From Chryseobacterium candidae (lineage in GTDB: Bacteria > Bacteroidota > Bacteroidia > Flavobacteriales > Weeksellaceae), in contig NZ_SDLV01000017.1 of assembly GCF_004916905.1 (NCBI RefSeq), positions 1 through 59,924 on the forward strand: a stretch of 59,924 nucleotides of DNA, in the 5' to 3' direction. The notes under the pieces were generated by a model. That model had not been told where the DNA came from, did not search any database, and saw nothing but the letters and a program-made list of their open reading frames with translations. Below, piece by piece: positions 18,350 through 27,306 of this stretch. How positions within the stretch are numbered: position 1 is the first letter of the stretch; each line of letters begins with the position of its first letter. A program made the translations under genes and the position numbers.

Positions 18350-18964
18350 TTAGTTCCTGACAATTGGAACATGAGCTGCAGAATCGGTGGATAAATGCCC
18401 TGATAAGCGTGGGTCAGGATGGACTTCAACTTTTACAGCATAGGGTTTAAATCCATTCCTTAAATAAAATTTCAGTGCATCGGGATGATCAAAACTGCAG
18501 GTATGCAGCCACATACGTTCAATTCCGGAAGACCATGCAATCTGAAGGGCCTTATTCATCAAAATACGTCCCAACCCGTTACCCGTTACACTTGAATCAA
18601 GACCCAGGAATACAAGCTCACAGGTATGCTTCTCACTAAAATCAAGCTCAAGCAATCCTATTTCAACTCCGTTTTGCTTTACTACAAAAATTTTTGTGCT
18701 CTCCCTGTTAAGAATATCATATAACTCTTCATCAGATATAATAAGGCGGGAAAACCACAGCCAATCAGCGCCGATTTTACGGAATAACTCCCTGTATGCG
18801 CTGAGATCAGGATTCTTTAATAAGTCAAGAGAGATACCTTCCGGCATTAAAAGATCGGAAAGGACTGGTCTTTTTGTCATTTCCAGACAAGTTACAATGC
18901 TTGCTATATGGCCTGGTTCAACATTTGAAAGACCAAGCGGAAGGGTGTATGATTTTGAATTCAT
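18350..18964 (-). CDS. GNAT-family N-acetyltransferase
   Basis: A 204-residue protein with a C-terminal GNAT fold: the acetyl-CoA pyrophosphate loop is SVTGNGLGRILMNKAL and the last strand/helix pair is DHPDALKFYLRNGF. The first 60 residues form a less conserved substrate-binding part. The acceptor substrate cannot be predicted. It stands 63 bp downstream of the EamA transporter gene on the same strand and might share its transcript. No regulatory signature seen. Confidence 0.85.
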   Translation of the reverse strand: MNSKSYTLPLGLSNVEPGHIASIVTCLEMTKRPVLSDLLMPEGISLDLLKNPDLSAYRELFRKIGADWLWFSRLIISDEELYDILNRESTKIFVVKQNGVEIGLLELDFSEKHTCELVFLGLDSSVTGNGLGRILMNKALQIAWSSGIERMWLHTCSFDHPDALKFYLRNGFKPYAVKVEVHPDPRLSGHLSTDSAAHVPIVRN

Positions 18965-19027
18965 TTTAAACTGTTTTATATGATTGATATATTAATGTGA
19001 GAAAGCGGATTAAAAGTATTATTCAGG

Positions 19028-19900
19028 CTATTCTAAATCGATTTTTCTGAATTTTATTTCCAATAGTACAGTAGCTGCTAAAATGAGACTGCCCCCTACC
19101 ACCAATCGCAAGGAAAAGCCTTCATTCATAATAAAAAATGATGCGATGGCTGCAAAAACGGGTTCAAATAAATAGATTAAAGCTACCTTCTCTGCACTGA
19201 TATAGTTTTGTGAGATATTGGAAACAGAATACACGTAGGCAGTGGAAAAAAGACCACAATAAATGATACCCAGCCAAAATTCATTTTTTACTGGGAACCA
19301 GTTTGCTGTACTATCAAATAGTGAAATGACAAGCATTATAAAGGCAACCGTCCAAAACATAGGAATAAGTGAAGACACGATATTTCTTTCCCTGGCCAAA
19401 TATTCCACTTTAATTAAGTAAAAGGCAAATCCCAGCGTACCGGTTAAAACATAGAGATTAGCTGTACTAAATGTAATTTCTTTTGTTATTGAAATTACAA
19501 ACAGTCCTGATAATGCTACAAACCCAGCCAGCCAAGTTTTTAAATCTATTTTTGTTTTGTACAATACAAGTTTCAAGAGCGGAACAAGGACAACGCTCAT
19601 CCCCGCTATAAATGAACACTCTGAGGCAGAGGTATGTTTTACCAGCCCCAACGTTTGAAAATGAATACCAAATGCCAGAGGAAGAGCTAAGGTAACCCCT
19701 GCTTTAACAGATGAAAGACTTATACTTCTTAAGTTTTTAAAGAATATTAATGTTATAGCAAGGGCGGCTACAGCAAAACGATAAAACAGAAACGTTGATT
19801 GCGAAAAACTACCGATTGAAAATTTAGTAACCGGAAATGAGATTCCCCAGAACGCAACGCCCAGAATCAGCAGAAGTATAAAAGTATTTTTTTTGCTCAT
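19028..19900 (-). CDS. EamA-family (DMT) membrane transporter
   Basis: A 290-residue inner-membrane protein with ten predicted transmembrane helices in two five-helix EamA repeats. The first repeat starts with LLILGVAFWGISFPVTKFSI and the second with LYVLTGTLGFAFYLIKVEYL; YLFEPVFAAIASFFIMNE is the conserved end motif. Members export amino acids, metabolites or drugs; the substrate here is unknown. It is divergently transcribed from the LysR gene, a layout typical of regulator/exporter pairs, so that LysR protein probably controls it. Confidence 0.88.
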   Translation of the reverse strand: MSKKNTFILLLILGVAFWGISFPVTKFSIGSFSQSTFLFYRFAVAALAITLIFFKNLRSISLSSVKAGVTLALPLAFGIHFQTLGLVKHTSASECSFIAGMSVVLVPLLKLVLYKTKIDLKTWLAGFVALSGLFVISITKEITFSTANLYVLTGTLGFAFYLIKVEYLARERNIVSSLIPMFWTVAFIMLVISLFDSTANWFPVKNEFWLGIIYCGLFSTAYVYSVSNISQNYISAEKVALIYLFEPVFAAIASFFIMNEGFSLRLVVGGSLILAATVLLEIKFRKIDLE

Positions 19901-19930
19901 AATATTAGAATTTTAATAAAATGTAATGAG

Positions 19931-19960
19931 TTGATTCATTCATTTAAATCATTAAATTTG
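19931..19960 (+). promoter_or_regulatory. Flavobacterial promoter of the LysR gene
   Basis: A TTG at 19931-19933 and TAAATTTG at 19953-19960 are separated by 19 bp, matching the Bacteroidetes sigma-ABfr consensus (TTTG, 17-20 bp, TAnnTTTG). An AATGA/TCATT dyad overlaps it (19925-19940), a plausible LysR box in the divergent intergenic region. Confidence 0.5.
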
Positions 19961-19968
19961 TTTGATTT

Positions 19969-20826
19969 ATGGATTTACATCAGTTTAAATATTTCTTAGC
20001 CTTATCAAAAGAATTGCATTTTTGGAATACAGCTTCAAAAATGCACATCACGCAGTCTGCACTGAGCCGTCAAATCCAGTCTTTGGAAAATGAGCTCGGA
20101 TTACAACTTTTCTACAGGGATAAGCGGAATGTCAAATTAACACCTGCAGGAAAATTTTTACAGGAAAAATGGGAAATAGAATTAAATCATTTAAATTCTT
20201 TACACCAGCTTGCTAAGCAGATTCATCTGGGTGAAAGTGGTTCCATAAGATTAGCTTACCCTGATTCCATCTCCTCTTCTGTACTTCCTGAATTCATTAA
20301 AAAAATAGTTCATCTTTATCCTAAACTTAAAGTTGAATTACTTCAGTTGACCACAGAGAATGAAGAGGAATACCTTAAAAACTATAAGGTTGATATTGTG
20401 TTTACACGGGATTTAACCTCATCTCCTACTATTAACCACAAGAAACTTAATCATGAAAACCTTTCATTTGTAGTTCCTGACCATCATGTTTTCAGATCTT
20501 TAGAGGATATAACAGAACAATCTCTGAAAAAAGAAAAATTAATTCTTACAACACAAGATCATAATAGCAGTTATAATGATATTGTTAAAGAAATTATTAC
20601 GTCTTATAATATGCAACCAGACTCTTCCATACAATGCGAGTTTGGCTCAACAGTGATTTCTCTTATAAAAAATGGTTTGGGCATTTCGATTTTACCCTAC
20701 TCCTACAGCTTACATCAATATGTGGGAATACGATTTATTCCACTCCCTTTTGTCACCGCACTTTATATCAACTGGCGAAACGATGATCCTAATCCGATTC
20801 TCAAAAATATACTCAATCTGATCTAA
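19969..20826 (+). CDS. LysR-family transcriptional regulator
   Basis: A 285-residue regulator. The N-terminal winged helix is classical (LHQFKYFLALSKELHFWNTA; ITQSALSRQIQSLENELG; LFYRDKRNVKLTPAG), followed by a periplasmic-binding-like effector domain (LRLAYPDS-type strand at about residue 93 and GLGISILPYS near 240). It is divergent from the EamA transporter over a 68-bp shared promoter region, the usual arrangement for self-repression and activation of the divergent gene by an effector. Confidence 0.93.
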   Translation: MDLHQFKYFLALSKELHFWNTASKMHITQSALSRQIQSLENELGLQLFYRDKRNVKLTPAGKFLQEKWEIELNHLNSLHQLAKQIHLGESGSIRLAYPDSISSSVLPEFIKKIVHLYPKLKVELLQLTTENEEEYLKNYKVDIVFTRDLTSSPTINHKKLNHENLSFVVPDHHVFRSLEDITEQSLKKEKLILTTQDHNSSYNDIVKEIITSYNMQPDSSIQCEFGSTVISLIKNGLGISILPYSYSLHQYVGIRFIPLPFVTALYINWRNDDPNPILKNILNLI

Positions 20827-20833
20827 TCCTTAA

Positions 20834-21280
20834 TTAAGGACATACCATCTCAATATGAAGTATTCCATCTTCTTCGTATAGATCTCCTTCTTTTTTAAAA
20901 CCTAATGATGTATAAAATTCACACAGATAGCTTTGTGCACTGATACGAATTGGGGATTTAGTAAAAAACTTTCCGCAGCCATCAATTGATTTTCGCACCA
21001 ACGCTCTTCCCAGACCCAATCTCCTGTATGACAATCCAATAACAATTCTCCCAATGGATGCATCATCATAAGAAACTCCCGGAGGAATAAGTCTGGTATA
21101 CCCCGCAATATCACCATTAACTATGCACATGAGATGATAACTCTCCAAATCTTTATTATCAATATCCTGATATACACAATTCTGTTCAACGATGAAGACC
21201 TGATTTCTAAGTTTCAATATTTGATATAGCTCCATAGAATTCAGTTCTTGAAAAGATTTAATTACATGCTTTACTTCCAT
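20834..21280 (-). CDS. ElaA-like GNAT acetyltransferase
   Basis: A 148-residue protein matching the ElaA subgroup of GNAT enzymes: LYQILKLRNQVFIVEQNCVYQDID near the N-terminus, the SIGRIVIGLSYRRLGLGRALV acetyl-CoA loop and the FYTSLGFKKEGDLYEEDGILHIEM end. The ElaA family is widely distributed but its acceptor is not firmly known. It converges on the LysR gene with only 7 bp between the stops. Confidence 0.85.
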   Translation of the reverse strand: MEVKHVIKSFQELNSMELYQILKLRNQVFIVEQNCVYQDIDNKDLESYHLMCIVNGDIAGYTRLIPPGVSYDDASIGRIVIGLSYRRLGLGRALVRKSIDGCGKFFTKSPIRISAQSYLCEFYTSLGFKKEGDLYEEDGILHIEMVCP

Positions 21281-21478
21281 ATTACTGACTGGTAAAAATT
21301 ATAGGGGCAAAATTAACCCAACTTGTAATACCGAAAAATGCTGTTTTTTGATAAACTAATTCGATTTTAGCATTAAACGAGGTGAAAATACCTCTAAAAA
21401 ATCTGATCTGTTTTGAAACCATGAAATTTGCTTTCGCAGTTTTTTATTTTTGATGTGTAGAAACATTTATTTGATGCA

Positions 21479-21597
21479 ATGAGCTACACACAAAGGAATA
21501 CATCCGCTGGATAGAAGAAGCTAAGAAACCTGAAACTATGGAAAACAGAAAAAATAAAAATGATCCAGACGATTCTGGATGGGAAAAAGGGAAATAA
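21479..21597 (+). pseudogene. Remnant of a YdeI/OmpD-associated family gene (C-terminal end)
   Basis: Translating across frames gives SYT, then KEYIRWIEEAKKPETMENRK, then MIQTILDGKKGNK. Together these match the C-terminal tail of the YdeI/OmpD-associated (bacteriocin-protection) family, which ends in a WIEEAKK...ILDGKK pattern. At least two single-base frameshifts separate the pieces and the N-terminal two thirds is absent, so it is a degraded fragment. The open frame that begins inside it (21560) runs by chance into the spondin gene and is not the true start of that gene. Confidence 0.6.
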
Positions 21598-21733
21598 ATC
21601 ACCCTTATTTTTCACTCTTAAAAGCTGTACAACAAAAAAATTGAATCAAGAAAATATTATTTTGTCAGGATCTCAAAAAGTAGCCGACTATAGTTACAGA
21701 TATCAATTTATAACTATAAAAAAAATTACTTTT

Positions 21734-22960
21734 ATGAACAGGTTTATTTTCAGAACATCATTTTTAGCAGCAGCAACTGTAGCCGCATTTACTCTTTCTT
21801 CATGCCGTGATTCGGATGACGACATGATGATGAATTCCTCTTTCCAAAGAACCATTACTTTTGAAAATGTGGTAACTCCGAAAGATTTTGTAGAAAGCGG
21901 AAGTTTTCAGGGAACAGGAACTCCTCCCATTATTTTACCGGGACAATCTGTTTCTGTAAAATTCAGTGCAGGAAAAGCACAGGCTTTAATGTTCGCAACG
22001 ATGTACGGAGCTTCAAAAGATTGGTTTTTTGCCTCCCAACAGCCGGGTATCAAATTGTTTGACAACAATGGAAACGCTATTACCGGTGATGTTTCTTCAA
22101 GTGTCCGATTATGGGACAACGGTACAAAAGATGATACAACAGGACAGGTAGAAAGCAAACCAATTATGCAGGTTTCTGGTGTCAATGCATCTCAGCTTAT
22201 GAAACTCAACCTCGCTTACAATGATGTAAAATCAGAGTTTACCCTCACTATTACCAATACCTCTGGTGGAACTGCCAATGAAACTCCTTTTTCTCCCGGT
22301 GTATGGGCAGTTTCCAATTATAATGGATCTCAGCTTCTAAACAATGCTCCGTTCTTTACTCCGAACGCTTTATCAAATCCGGAAATCACAGATATTGCTC
22401 AAATGGGAAATATCAGTAAAATGATGACAAAACTAAATGCCAATACAGGAATTATGACGGGTCTTTCTCCTGCCCTGGTAGTTGTTTACCATGGTGATAA
22501 AAATCCAATTTACGAATTGGGTAAATTAGACAATGGTATGGGTCTGAAAGATATTGCACAGTTTGGAAATGCAGCCAAGCTTCAAAACAGTTTAAAATCT
22601 TTACCTAATGTAAAAGGGGTATATATTGCCGGAAATGCTCCTGTAGCTCCGGGAAGTAAGGTTACAACAAATTTTAATGCTGAGCCAGGTGATAAAATTG
22701 CCTATGCAACAATGTTTGGTTTTTCCAATGACTGGTTCTATGCCAATGAACAAAATATTGATGCCAATACCACGGGAGATCTTAGTTTGAAAACTTCATT
22801 ATTTGATTCCGGAACGGGTATTGATCAATATCCGGGTGCTGGAAATCATCAGGCTTTGTTTGGGGGAACTCCACAAAGTGAAAATATGATTATTTCAAAA
22901 GTGGGAACCCAATATCCTGTTCCTGCTGTACAGAATGTGATTAAAGTAACTGTTAATTAA
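21734..22960 (+). CDS. Spondin-domain lipoprotein
   Basis: A 408-residue exported protein. The chosen Met begins a lipoprotein signal (FRTSFLAAATVAAFTLSSC); the upstream part of the open frame is pseudogene sequence. Two tandem beta-rich spondin_N-like repeats are visible, each with the pattern of a short oxygen-facing block ending in a WFFA or WFYA phrase (MYGASKDWFFASQQPG and MFGFSNDWFYANEQ). Spondin_N domains in bacteria are thought to be outer-surface adhesion or metal-binding modules. It is monocistronic, with a terminator 14 bp after the stop. Confidence 0.82.
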   Translation: MNRFIFRTSFLAAATVAAFTLSSCRDSDDDMMMNSSFQRTITFENVVTPKDFVESGSFQGTGTPPIILPGQSVSVKFSAGKAQALMFATMYGASKDWFFASQQPGIKLFDNNGNAITGDVSSSVRLWDNGTKDDTTGQVESKPIMQVSGVNASQLMKLNLAYNDVKSEFTLTITNTSGGTANETPFSPGVWAVSNYNGSQLLNNAPFFTPNALSNPEITDIAQMGNISKMMTKLNANTGIMTGLSPALVVVYHGDKNPIYELGKLDNGMGLKDIAQFGNAAKLQNSLKSLPNVKGVYIAGNAPVAPGSKVTTNFNAEPGDKIAYATMFGFSNDWFYANEQNIDANTTGDLSLKTSLFDSGTGIDQYPGAGNHQALFGGTPQSENMIISKVGTQYPVPAVQNVIKVTVN

Positions 22961-22973
22961 TCTTCAGATAAAG

Positions 22974-23005
22974 AAAAGGTCAGACAATACTGTTTGACCT
23001 TTTTC
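22974..23005 (+). terminator. Rho-independent terminator of the spondin lipoprotein gene
   Basis: Arms AAAAGGTCA (22974-22982) and TGACCTTTT (22995-23003) form a 9-bp stem with a 12-nt loop, followed by T residues. The remaining sequence to 23260 is A+T-rich without recognisable features. Confidence 0.7.
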
Positions 23006-23260
23006 AATTATTCAATACTATTTATATTCATGACATTCGAAAGGAAGGAAGAAGCATAAAATATACTTTTCGGCACTTGGATATATTTTTATTCTGTATT
23101 TAAAAATTTGATTTTTATAATTTAATATTTTAAGTAATCCGGCAATCAAATTTAACATAATAATTTAAATTACACGTTACATGGTTGCTCAGTTTATCCT
23201 GGTTAAACTTATAAAAGACAGCGTTATATTTATTTTAAAATCAACTAAATAACAACAAAA

Positions 23261-23956
23261 TCAGCCATTCCAAAACTCACGGTCTAAACTTCTGTACTGT
23301 ATGGCTTCGGAAATATGATGAGACAGGATATTTTCAGATCCTTCAAGATCCGCTATCGTTCTGGCGACTTTAAGGATTCTATCATAAGCTCTTGCCGAAA
23401 GATTAAGTTTCTCCATAGCTAATTTGATGAGACTGAAGGAAGTTTCATCCAGTTCACAATATGCCTCAATTTCTTTAGGCCCTATTTGGGCATTACTGCT
23501 GATATTGAGATTCTCATATCTTTTATTCTGAATATCTCTTGCTTTGAGAACGCGGTCTCTGATTTCTTTACTTTTTTCTCCTTTTCTTTTTTCGGAAAGC
23601 TGTTCAAATTCTACTTTCTGCACTTCGATATGGATGTCTATTCTATCTAAAAGCGGCCCTGAGAGTTTGCTCATGTACCGTTGCATTTCGTAAACAGATG
23701 ATGTATTATTAGGATCATCGGGGAAAAAACCGCTTGGGCTTGGGTTCATAGAAGCAACCAACATAAAACTTGCCGGATAGTTGACCGTAAACCGGGCTCT
23801 TGAAATCGTTACTTCACGATCTTCCAAAGGCTGTCTCATTACTTCGAGTACTGTTCTTTTAAATTCCGGCATTTCGTCCAGAAACAGAACTCCGTTATGA
23901 GCAAGAGAGATTTCTCCAGGTTGCGGGTAACTTCCTCCTCCTACGAGAGCAACATC
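23261..23956 (-). pseudogene. yifB: yifB/comM 3' fragment, separated by the integrative element
   Basis: This is the C-terminal part of the Mg-chelatase-like AAA+ protein YifB/ComM, a helicase-type factor that promotes branch migration during natural transformation. Reading from the junction, DVALVGGGSYPQPGEISLAHNG leads into the Walker B region (VLFLDEMPEFKR), the sensor regions and the C-terminal Mg_chelatase_C helices. The frame upstream of the junction meets a stop (TAA) within the element, and the first in-frame Met is at 23872, so it lacks a proper start. Joined to 38680-39525 it restores a continuous 511-codon protein. Confidence 0.93.
23951..23956. other. att core, left junction (AACATC)
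   Basis: The 6-bp sequence shared by both junctions and by the reconstructed yifB target. On the left side it is preceded by yifB sequence (GAGAGC) and followed by element sequence (AGTTGTTTTACTAAATG). Confidence 0.85.
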
Positions 23957-24086
23957 AGTTGTTTTACTAAATGTAGGGGTATATTAATAAACACATAACT
24001 TATTGTGAAACAGAACAATAAATCAAAAGCATTAAAATAATTTTAACATTTTTTGTCATTCCAAAATCGCTCACTAAAATTGCTAA

Positions 24087-24212
24087 ATGAAGACAAAGAA
24101 AAACAAAGAAATGCTAAAAAACGAGGAACAATTTTATTTCAAAAATAAAGGTTGGAAAAGTAATCAACAATTATTCTCTGTTAAACCTAAAAAAAGAAGC
24201 TATGCAGGATAA
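24087..24212 (+). CDS. 41-residue basic small protein, leftmost gene of the element
   Basis: A small open frame (starts MKTKKNKEML, ends KPKKRSYAG) with 14 Lys/Arg in 41 residues. Its stop overlaps the start of the next gene by 11 bp, the usual sign of translational coupling, and it begins about 130 bp from the left junction. Size, charge and position would fit a DNA-binding accessory protein such as an excisionase or recombination directionality factor, but there is no recognisable motif. It could also be a leader peptide. Not known family. Confidence 0.45.
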   Translation: MKTKKNKEMLKNEEQFYFKNKGWKSNQQLFSVKPKKRSYAG

Positions 24213-25128
24213 TTTGAGAGTTTATTTTAAAGACAAAATACATTTTGAAAGTCTAATTAAGAAAAATAGAAAATTTAATTGTACTATTGACAGTGAGGAT
24301 CTAAAAAACGATAACCCAGATGCCCCTTATTATCCGATTAAAGGAAAAATTGGATCATTAGTGTATGTCATAAACCCTCAAAGTGCTTATATTGAAAATT
24401 CTATACATAAATATCATAATTTAATTACTTCAGGGAAAGAATATAATTATAATGATTTTTCTTATTGTGATCTGGTGCAAACATTAGATGAATTATTAAA
24501 TGAGTTTCCTGAATATGATTTCTTAGATACTAAAATTACATCATTGGAATTTGGGTTCAATCTTGCAGTGGATATAAATGTAAAGGATCTGATTGAAAAA
24601 AATGTTTTATTATATAATTTTAAACCTCATTACGTTTTTGAAGGTAACAAAAATTTTGTGCTTAAAAAATTTAAATCAGGAAATCATATCTTTAAAATTT
24701 ATGATAAAGGCAGACAAAATAAGTTAGATTATGAACTATTAAGAATCGAATTGAAATATAACACTAAGGAGCTAAAAAAATTAGGTATAATTAATTTTTT
24801 TGATTTATACGACCCTCATAAAAACTTGGGGCTATTTAATGATTTTATGAAAAAATTTGAAGATCTTATTATTATTGATGATAGATTTACTGAGGGACTC
24901 TCTCAAGAAGAAATTGCAAATCTTGGCAATAAATTGGAATATTCATATTGGAAAAGAAAAGATTTTTCAGAATCTACTAAAAGTAGACATAAAAAGAAAT
25001 TGTTGAAGTTTATTGAAGATAAAAAAATGGATAAGAAATTTATATATATAAAAAATATGATTATTCAGAAATTTAACCAGTTATTTGAAGATTGTAATAA
25101 ATCTTACCCTGTATCTATAAGTTATTAA
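24202..25128 (+). CDS. Possible rolling-circle replication-initiator-like protein
   Basis: A 308-residue protein. The middle carries a pattern resembling phage/plasmid replication initiators of the Rep_trans/gene II-X groups: a strand SLEFGFNLAVDI near residue 113, then HIFKIYDKGRQ followed by LLRIELKYNTKELKK. Initiators of this type also act as mobilisation relaxases (MobT) in integrative elements. The catalytic Tyr cannot be fixed by eye, so the assignment is tentative. The C-terminus is basic (STKSRHKKKLLKFI). It is translated with the small gene in front and ends in front of a terminator hairpin. Confidence 0.45.
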   Translation: MQDNLRVYFKDKIHFESLIKKNRKFNCTIDSEDLKNDNPDAPYYPIKGKIGSLVYVINPQSAYIENSIHKYHNLITSGKEYNYNDFSYCDLVQTLDELLNEFPEYDFLDTKITSLEFGFNLAVDINVKDLIEKNVLLYNFKPHYVFEGNKNFVLKKFKSGNHIFKIYDKGRQNKLDYELLRIELKYNTKELKKLGIINFFDLYDPHKNLGLFNDFMKKFEDLIIIDDRFTEGLSQEEIANLGNKLEYSYWKRKDFSESTKSRHKKKLLKFIEDKKMDKKFIYIKNMIIQKFNQLFEDCNKSYPVSISY

Positions 25129-25137
25129 AACTAAAAA

Positions 25138-25179
25138 TGAAGGGTTTTACTATAGTGATATGGATAGTAAAACCCTTCA
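25138..25179 (-). terminator. 16-bp stem terminator between convergent genes
   Basis: Arms TGAAGGGTTTTACTAT (25138-25153) and ATAGTAAAACCCTTCA (25164-25179) are perfectly complementary over 16 bp with a 10-nt loop. On the minus strand it is followed by TTTTTAGTTTTAA, so it terminates the GHKL gene; on the plus strand there is no T run after it. Confidence 0.8.
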
Positions 25180-25220
25180 TATATCATGTTAAATGTTAAA
25201 CATATATTGATTTATTCAAT

Positions 25221-27212
25221 TTAGACAGTTGGTAAGTTAAGTTTCTCAAAAAGGACTTTATTTCTGTTCTTAGAATCTCTTATCAATTTATCAAAACTGA
25301 TTATTTCTACATATAAATAATAATTCCTATTGTAATTAAAATAACCATCATTATCAGGCAGAACAGTGAAGTTTTGATCCTCCGCAAATTTTCTCATATT
25401 AGGTGTTAAGTCACAAACTATATATGCATATATCGGCGTTTTATCCTTAATATCAAAGGGTCTTCCATCCTTATCCAATACCTTATTATTAATAATTTCC
25501 CTAACATAAGTATTTATCTGGTTTATTGGATTTTCACTATCTGTATAATCATTCCTCATTGGTCTTTTAAACTCCACGATAATTATTGATGAATATGGTT
25601 TTTCATCGTCAGTTAGCAAGTGAGCCTTGTTAAAAATTAATAAATCCGTTTCCTTAGTAGATTTTGATTCGGTACGTTCATTTGATTTAAAGGTCTTATC
25701 AGATGCTAAATAATCGTGAAAAGACAATTTATCATCAATCACCCATAAATTGTGTTCATCAAGGGAAATTTCATCCGAGGTTTTACGAAGTGGAAATATT
25801 AAGTTATGTATAACTTCTTCAGTAGAATATTTATTTTCTTTTTTTCTTAAATTTAGTTCAAGTAGATCCAAAATATGTTTTCTATGTAAAATATATTCTG
25901 AAAGTTTAGCATTCCCAACATCCAAAATTTTTTCATACAAACCATCATTCATTTTATCCTCTTTATTTTCAATACCTTGTAGCTCAACTTTCGTTTCATT
26001 TAAAACCTCTAATTCAAGTTTTTGTTGAATTTTAAATAATTCTACTTCAAGTTTTGAATCATCATTTGAATTAGATATTTTGAGAATATCATTGGGCTTA
26101 TATTTCAATAAATGTCTATATCTTGGATGAGAAGTAACAAAGGTTCTAACCCTATTAAATTTTTTCTCGGAAAACTCAACCAAATGATCTTTGAAATGTT
26201 CTCTAATGATTTCTGCTACTCCATCTTTTAGGTCTTGAAATGTCACAGCTTCTTCAAACATACTTTCTTCATTATCAAAAATAATTGCTGTTCTTTCTTC
26301 ATTCACCCTCCCATTTTCGTCAAAATAATCTCCAGACACATATATGCTTATTGAAAATTTTTGTCCAATTTCATCAACAAAATAATCAGGAATTTCAGGA
26401 ATTGTATCTGAAATCGGGTAATTTATAACTTCTCTTTTATGTGCAAGTAAATGTACTTTATTATCTGTTTTTGTGTTATATAATTTAACGATATCAAGAT
26501 CAAACTTGTTTGTATTAATAGTAAATGGTTTTCCTTCAACTGCTTTATTTATATACATTGAAAAATAATCATTTACCACAATAGGTTTATTTACATCTTT
26601 TAAAACAATTGTAGGACAATTAGAATCTAAAAAAAATGAAAAACAATGTTCTATAATTTTAAATGCAATATCTTCGGAATTATTGTTACACCATCTTCTG
26701 TAATTTTCTTTTAAGTTTTTTAAAATTACAATTGTTGACCAAAAATCTTCTTTACTTTCGATTTCAATTAAAGATTCCTTTTCAATTCCCTTTTTAGTTG
26801 GTACAAAATTAAATGTTCTCTTTTTAAATACTTCCCCTTCTTTAAATTGACTTTCAATTATTGCCTTTTCAAAAGCTCGTAGCCAAGTAATACGTCCTAT
26901 TCCCTTTCCTCCTCTTTTTTCAAATTTATATGATGAGTGAGCAAAATTGAAAGAATCATAATTTTCTTCATTAAATCCAATGCCATTATCCTTTATATGA
27001 AAATCAATAATAGGCGGTAATTTTTGTAAATCATCATAAGGGAACTCTTCTTGACTTAGCCTTATTAAATCAATTTCAATTAGCCCTTTCTCACTTAATT
27101 TTGCATCTTCAATTGCATGTATTGAATTAACTATTGCCTCATATAAAGGCAGTAGGACATTATTATGAGCAAGTTTTTTTTCTCTTACTTTTCCAGCAAT
27201 ATCAATTTGCAT
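25221..27212 (-). CDS. GHKL ATPase fused to a PD-(D/E)XK nuclease-like domain, candidate defence protein
   Basis: A 663-residue soluble protein. The N-terminus is a GHKL (Hsp90/MutL/MORC-type) ATP-binding domain: N-box ExxxNSIHA (Asn29), DNGIGF (75-80) and the lid motif GGKGIGR (102-108). A long helical middle follows. The C-terminus has a nuclease-like signature: Asp523 (TDLLIF), Glu547-x-Lys549 (VEFKRP) and Gln565-xxx-Tyr569 (NQINTY), the order of PD-(D/E)XK enzymes with a QxxxY motif. Bacterial MORC-like GHKL proteins fused to restriction-type nucleases are known. Its monocistronic position on a mobile island suggests single-gene phage defence. The nuclease call is by eye. Confidence 0.72.
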   Translation of the reverse strand: MQIDIAGKVREKKLAHNNVLLPLYEAIVNSIHAIEDAKLSEKGLIEIDLIRLSQEEFPYDDLQKLPPIIDFHIKDNGIGFNEENYDSFNFAHSSYKFEKRGGKGIGRITWLRAFEKAIIESQFKEGEVFKKRTFNFVPTKKGIEKESLIEIESKEDFWSTIVILKNLKENYRRWCNNNSEDIAFKIIEHCFSFFLDSNCPTIVLKDVNKPIVVNDYFSMYINKAVEGKPFTINTNKFDLDIVKLYNTKTDNKVHLLAHKREVINYPISDTIPEIPDYFVDEIGQKFSISIYVSGDYFDENGRVNEERTAIIFDNEESMFEEAVTFQDLKDGVAEIIREHFKDHLVEFSEKKFNRVRTFVTSHPRYRHLLKYKPNDILKISNSNDDSKLEVELFKIQQKLELEVLNETKVELQGIENKEDKMNDGLYEKILDVGNAKLSEYILHRKHILDLLELNLRKKENKYSTEEVIHNLIFPLRKTSDEISLDEHNLWVIDDKLSFHDYLASDKTFKSNERTESKSTKETDLLIFNKAHLLTDDEKPYSSIIIVEFKRPMRNDYTDSENPINQINTYVREIINNKVLDKDGRPFDIKDKTPIYAYIVCDLTPNMRKFAEDQNFTVLPDNDGYFNYNRNYYLYVEIISFDKLIRDSKNRNKVLFEKLNLPTV

Positions 27213-27306
27213 AATATTAGTTTTTTATTAAATCAGATGTTTCAAAGATACTAAATTGATGTTCTGAAATTAAAACATATTTTCTCTATAAACAACCTGA
27301 CAGTTA

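Noticed and set aside
18206..18394. 62-codon plus-strand frame after the S46 terminator
   Set aside because: No family, overlaps the GNAT gene at its end and has no terminator. The flank at 18140-18205 is loosely similar to 21400-21470, so it might be a relic of an older gene order, but I cannot support a gene.
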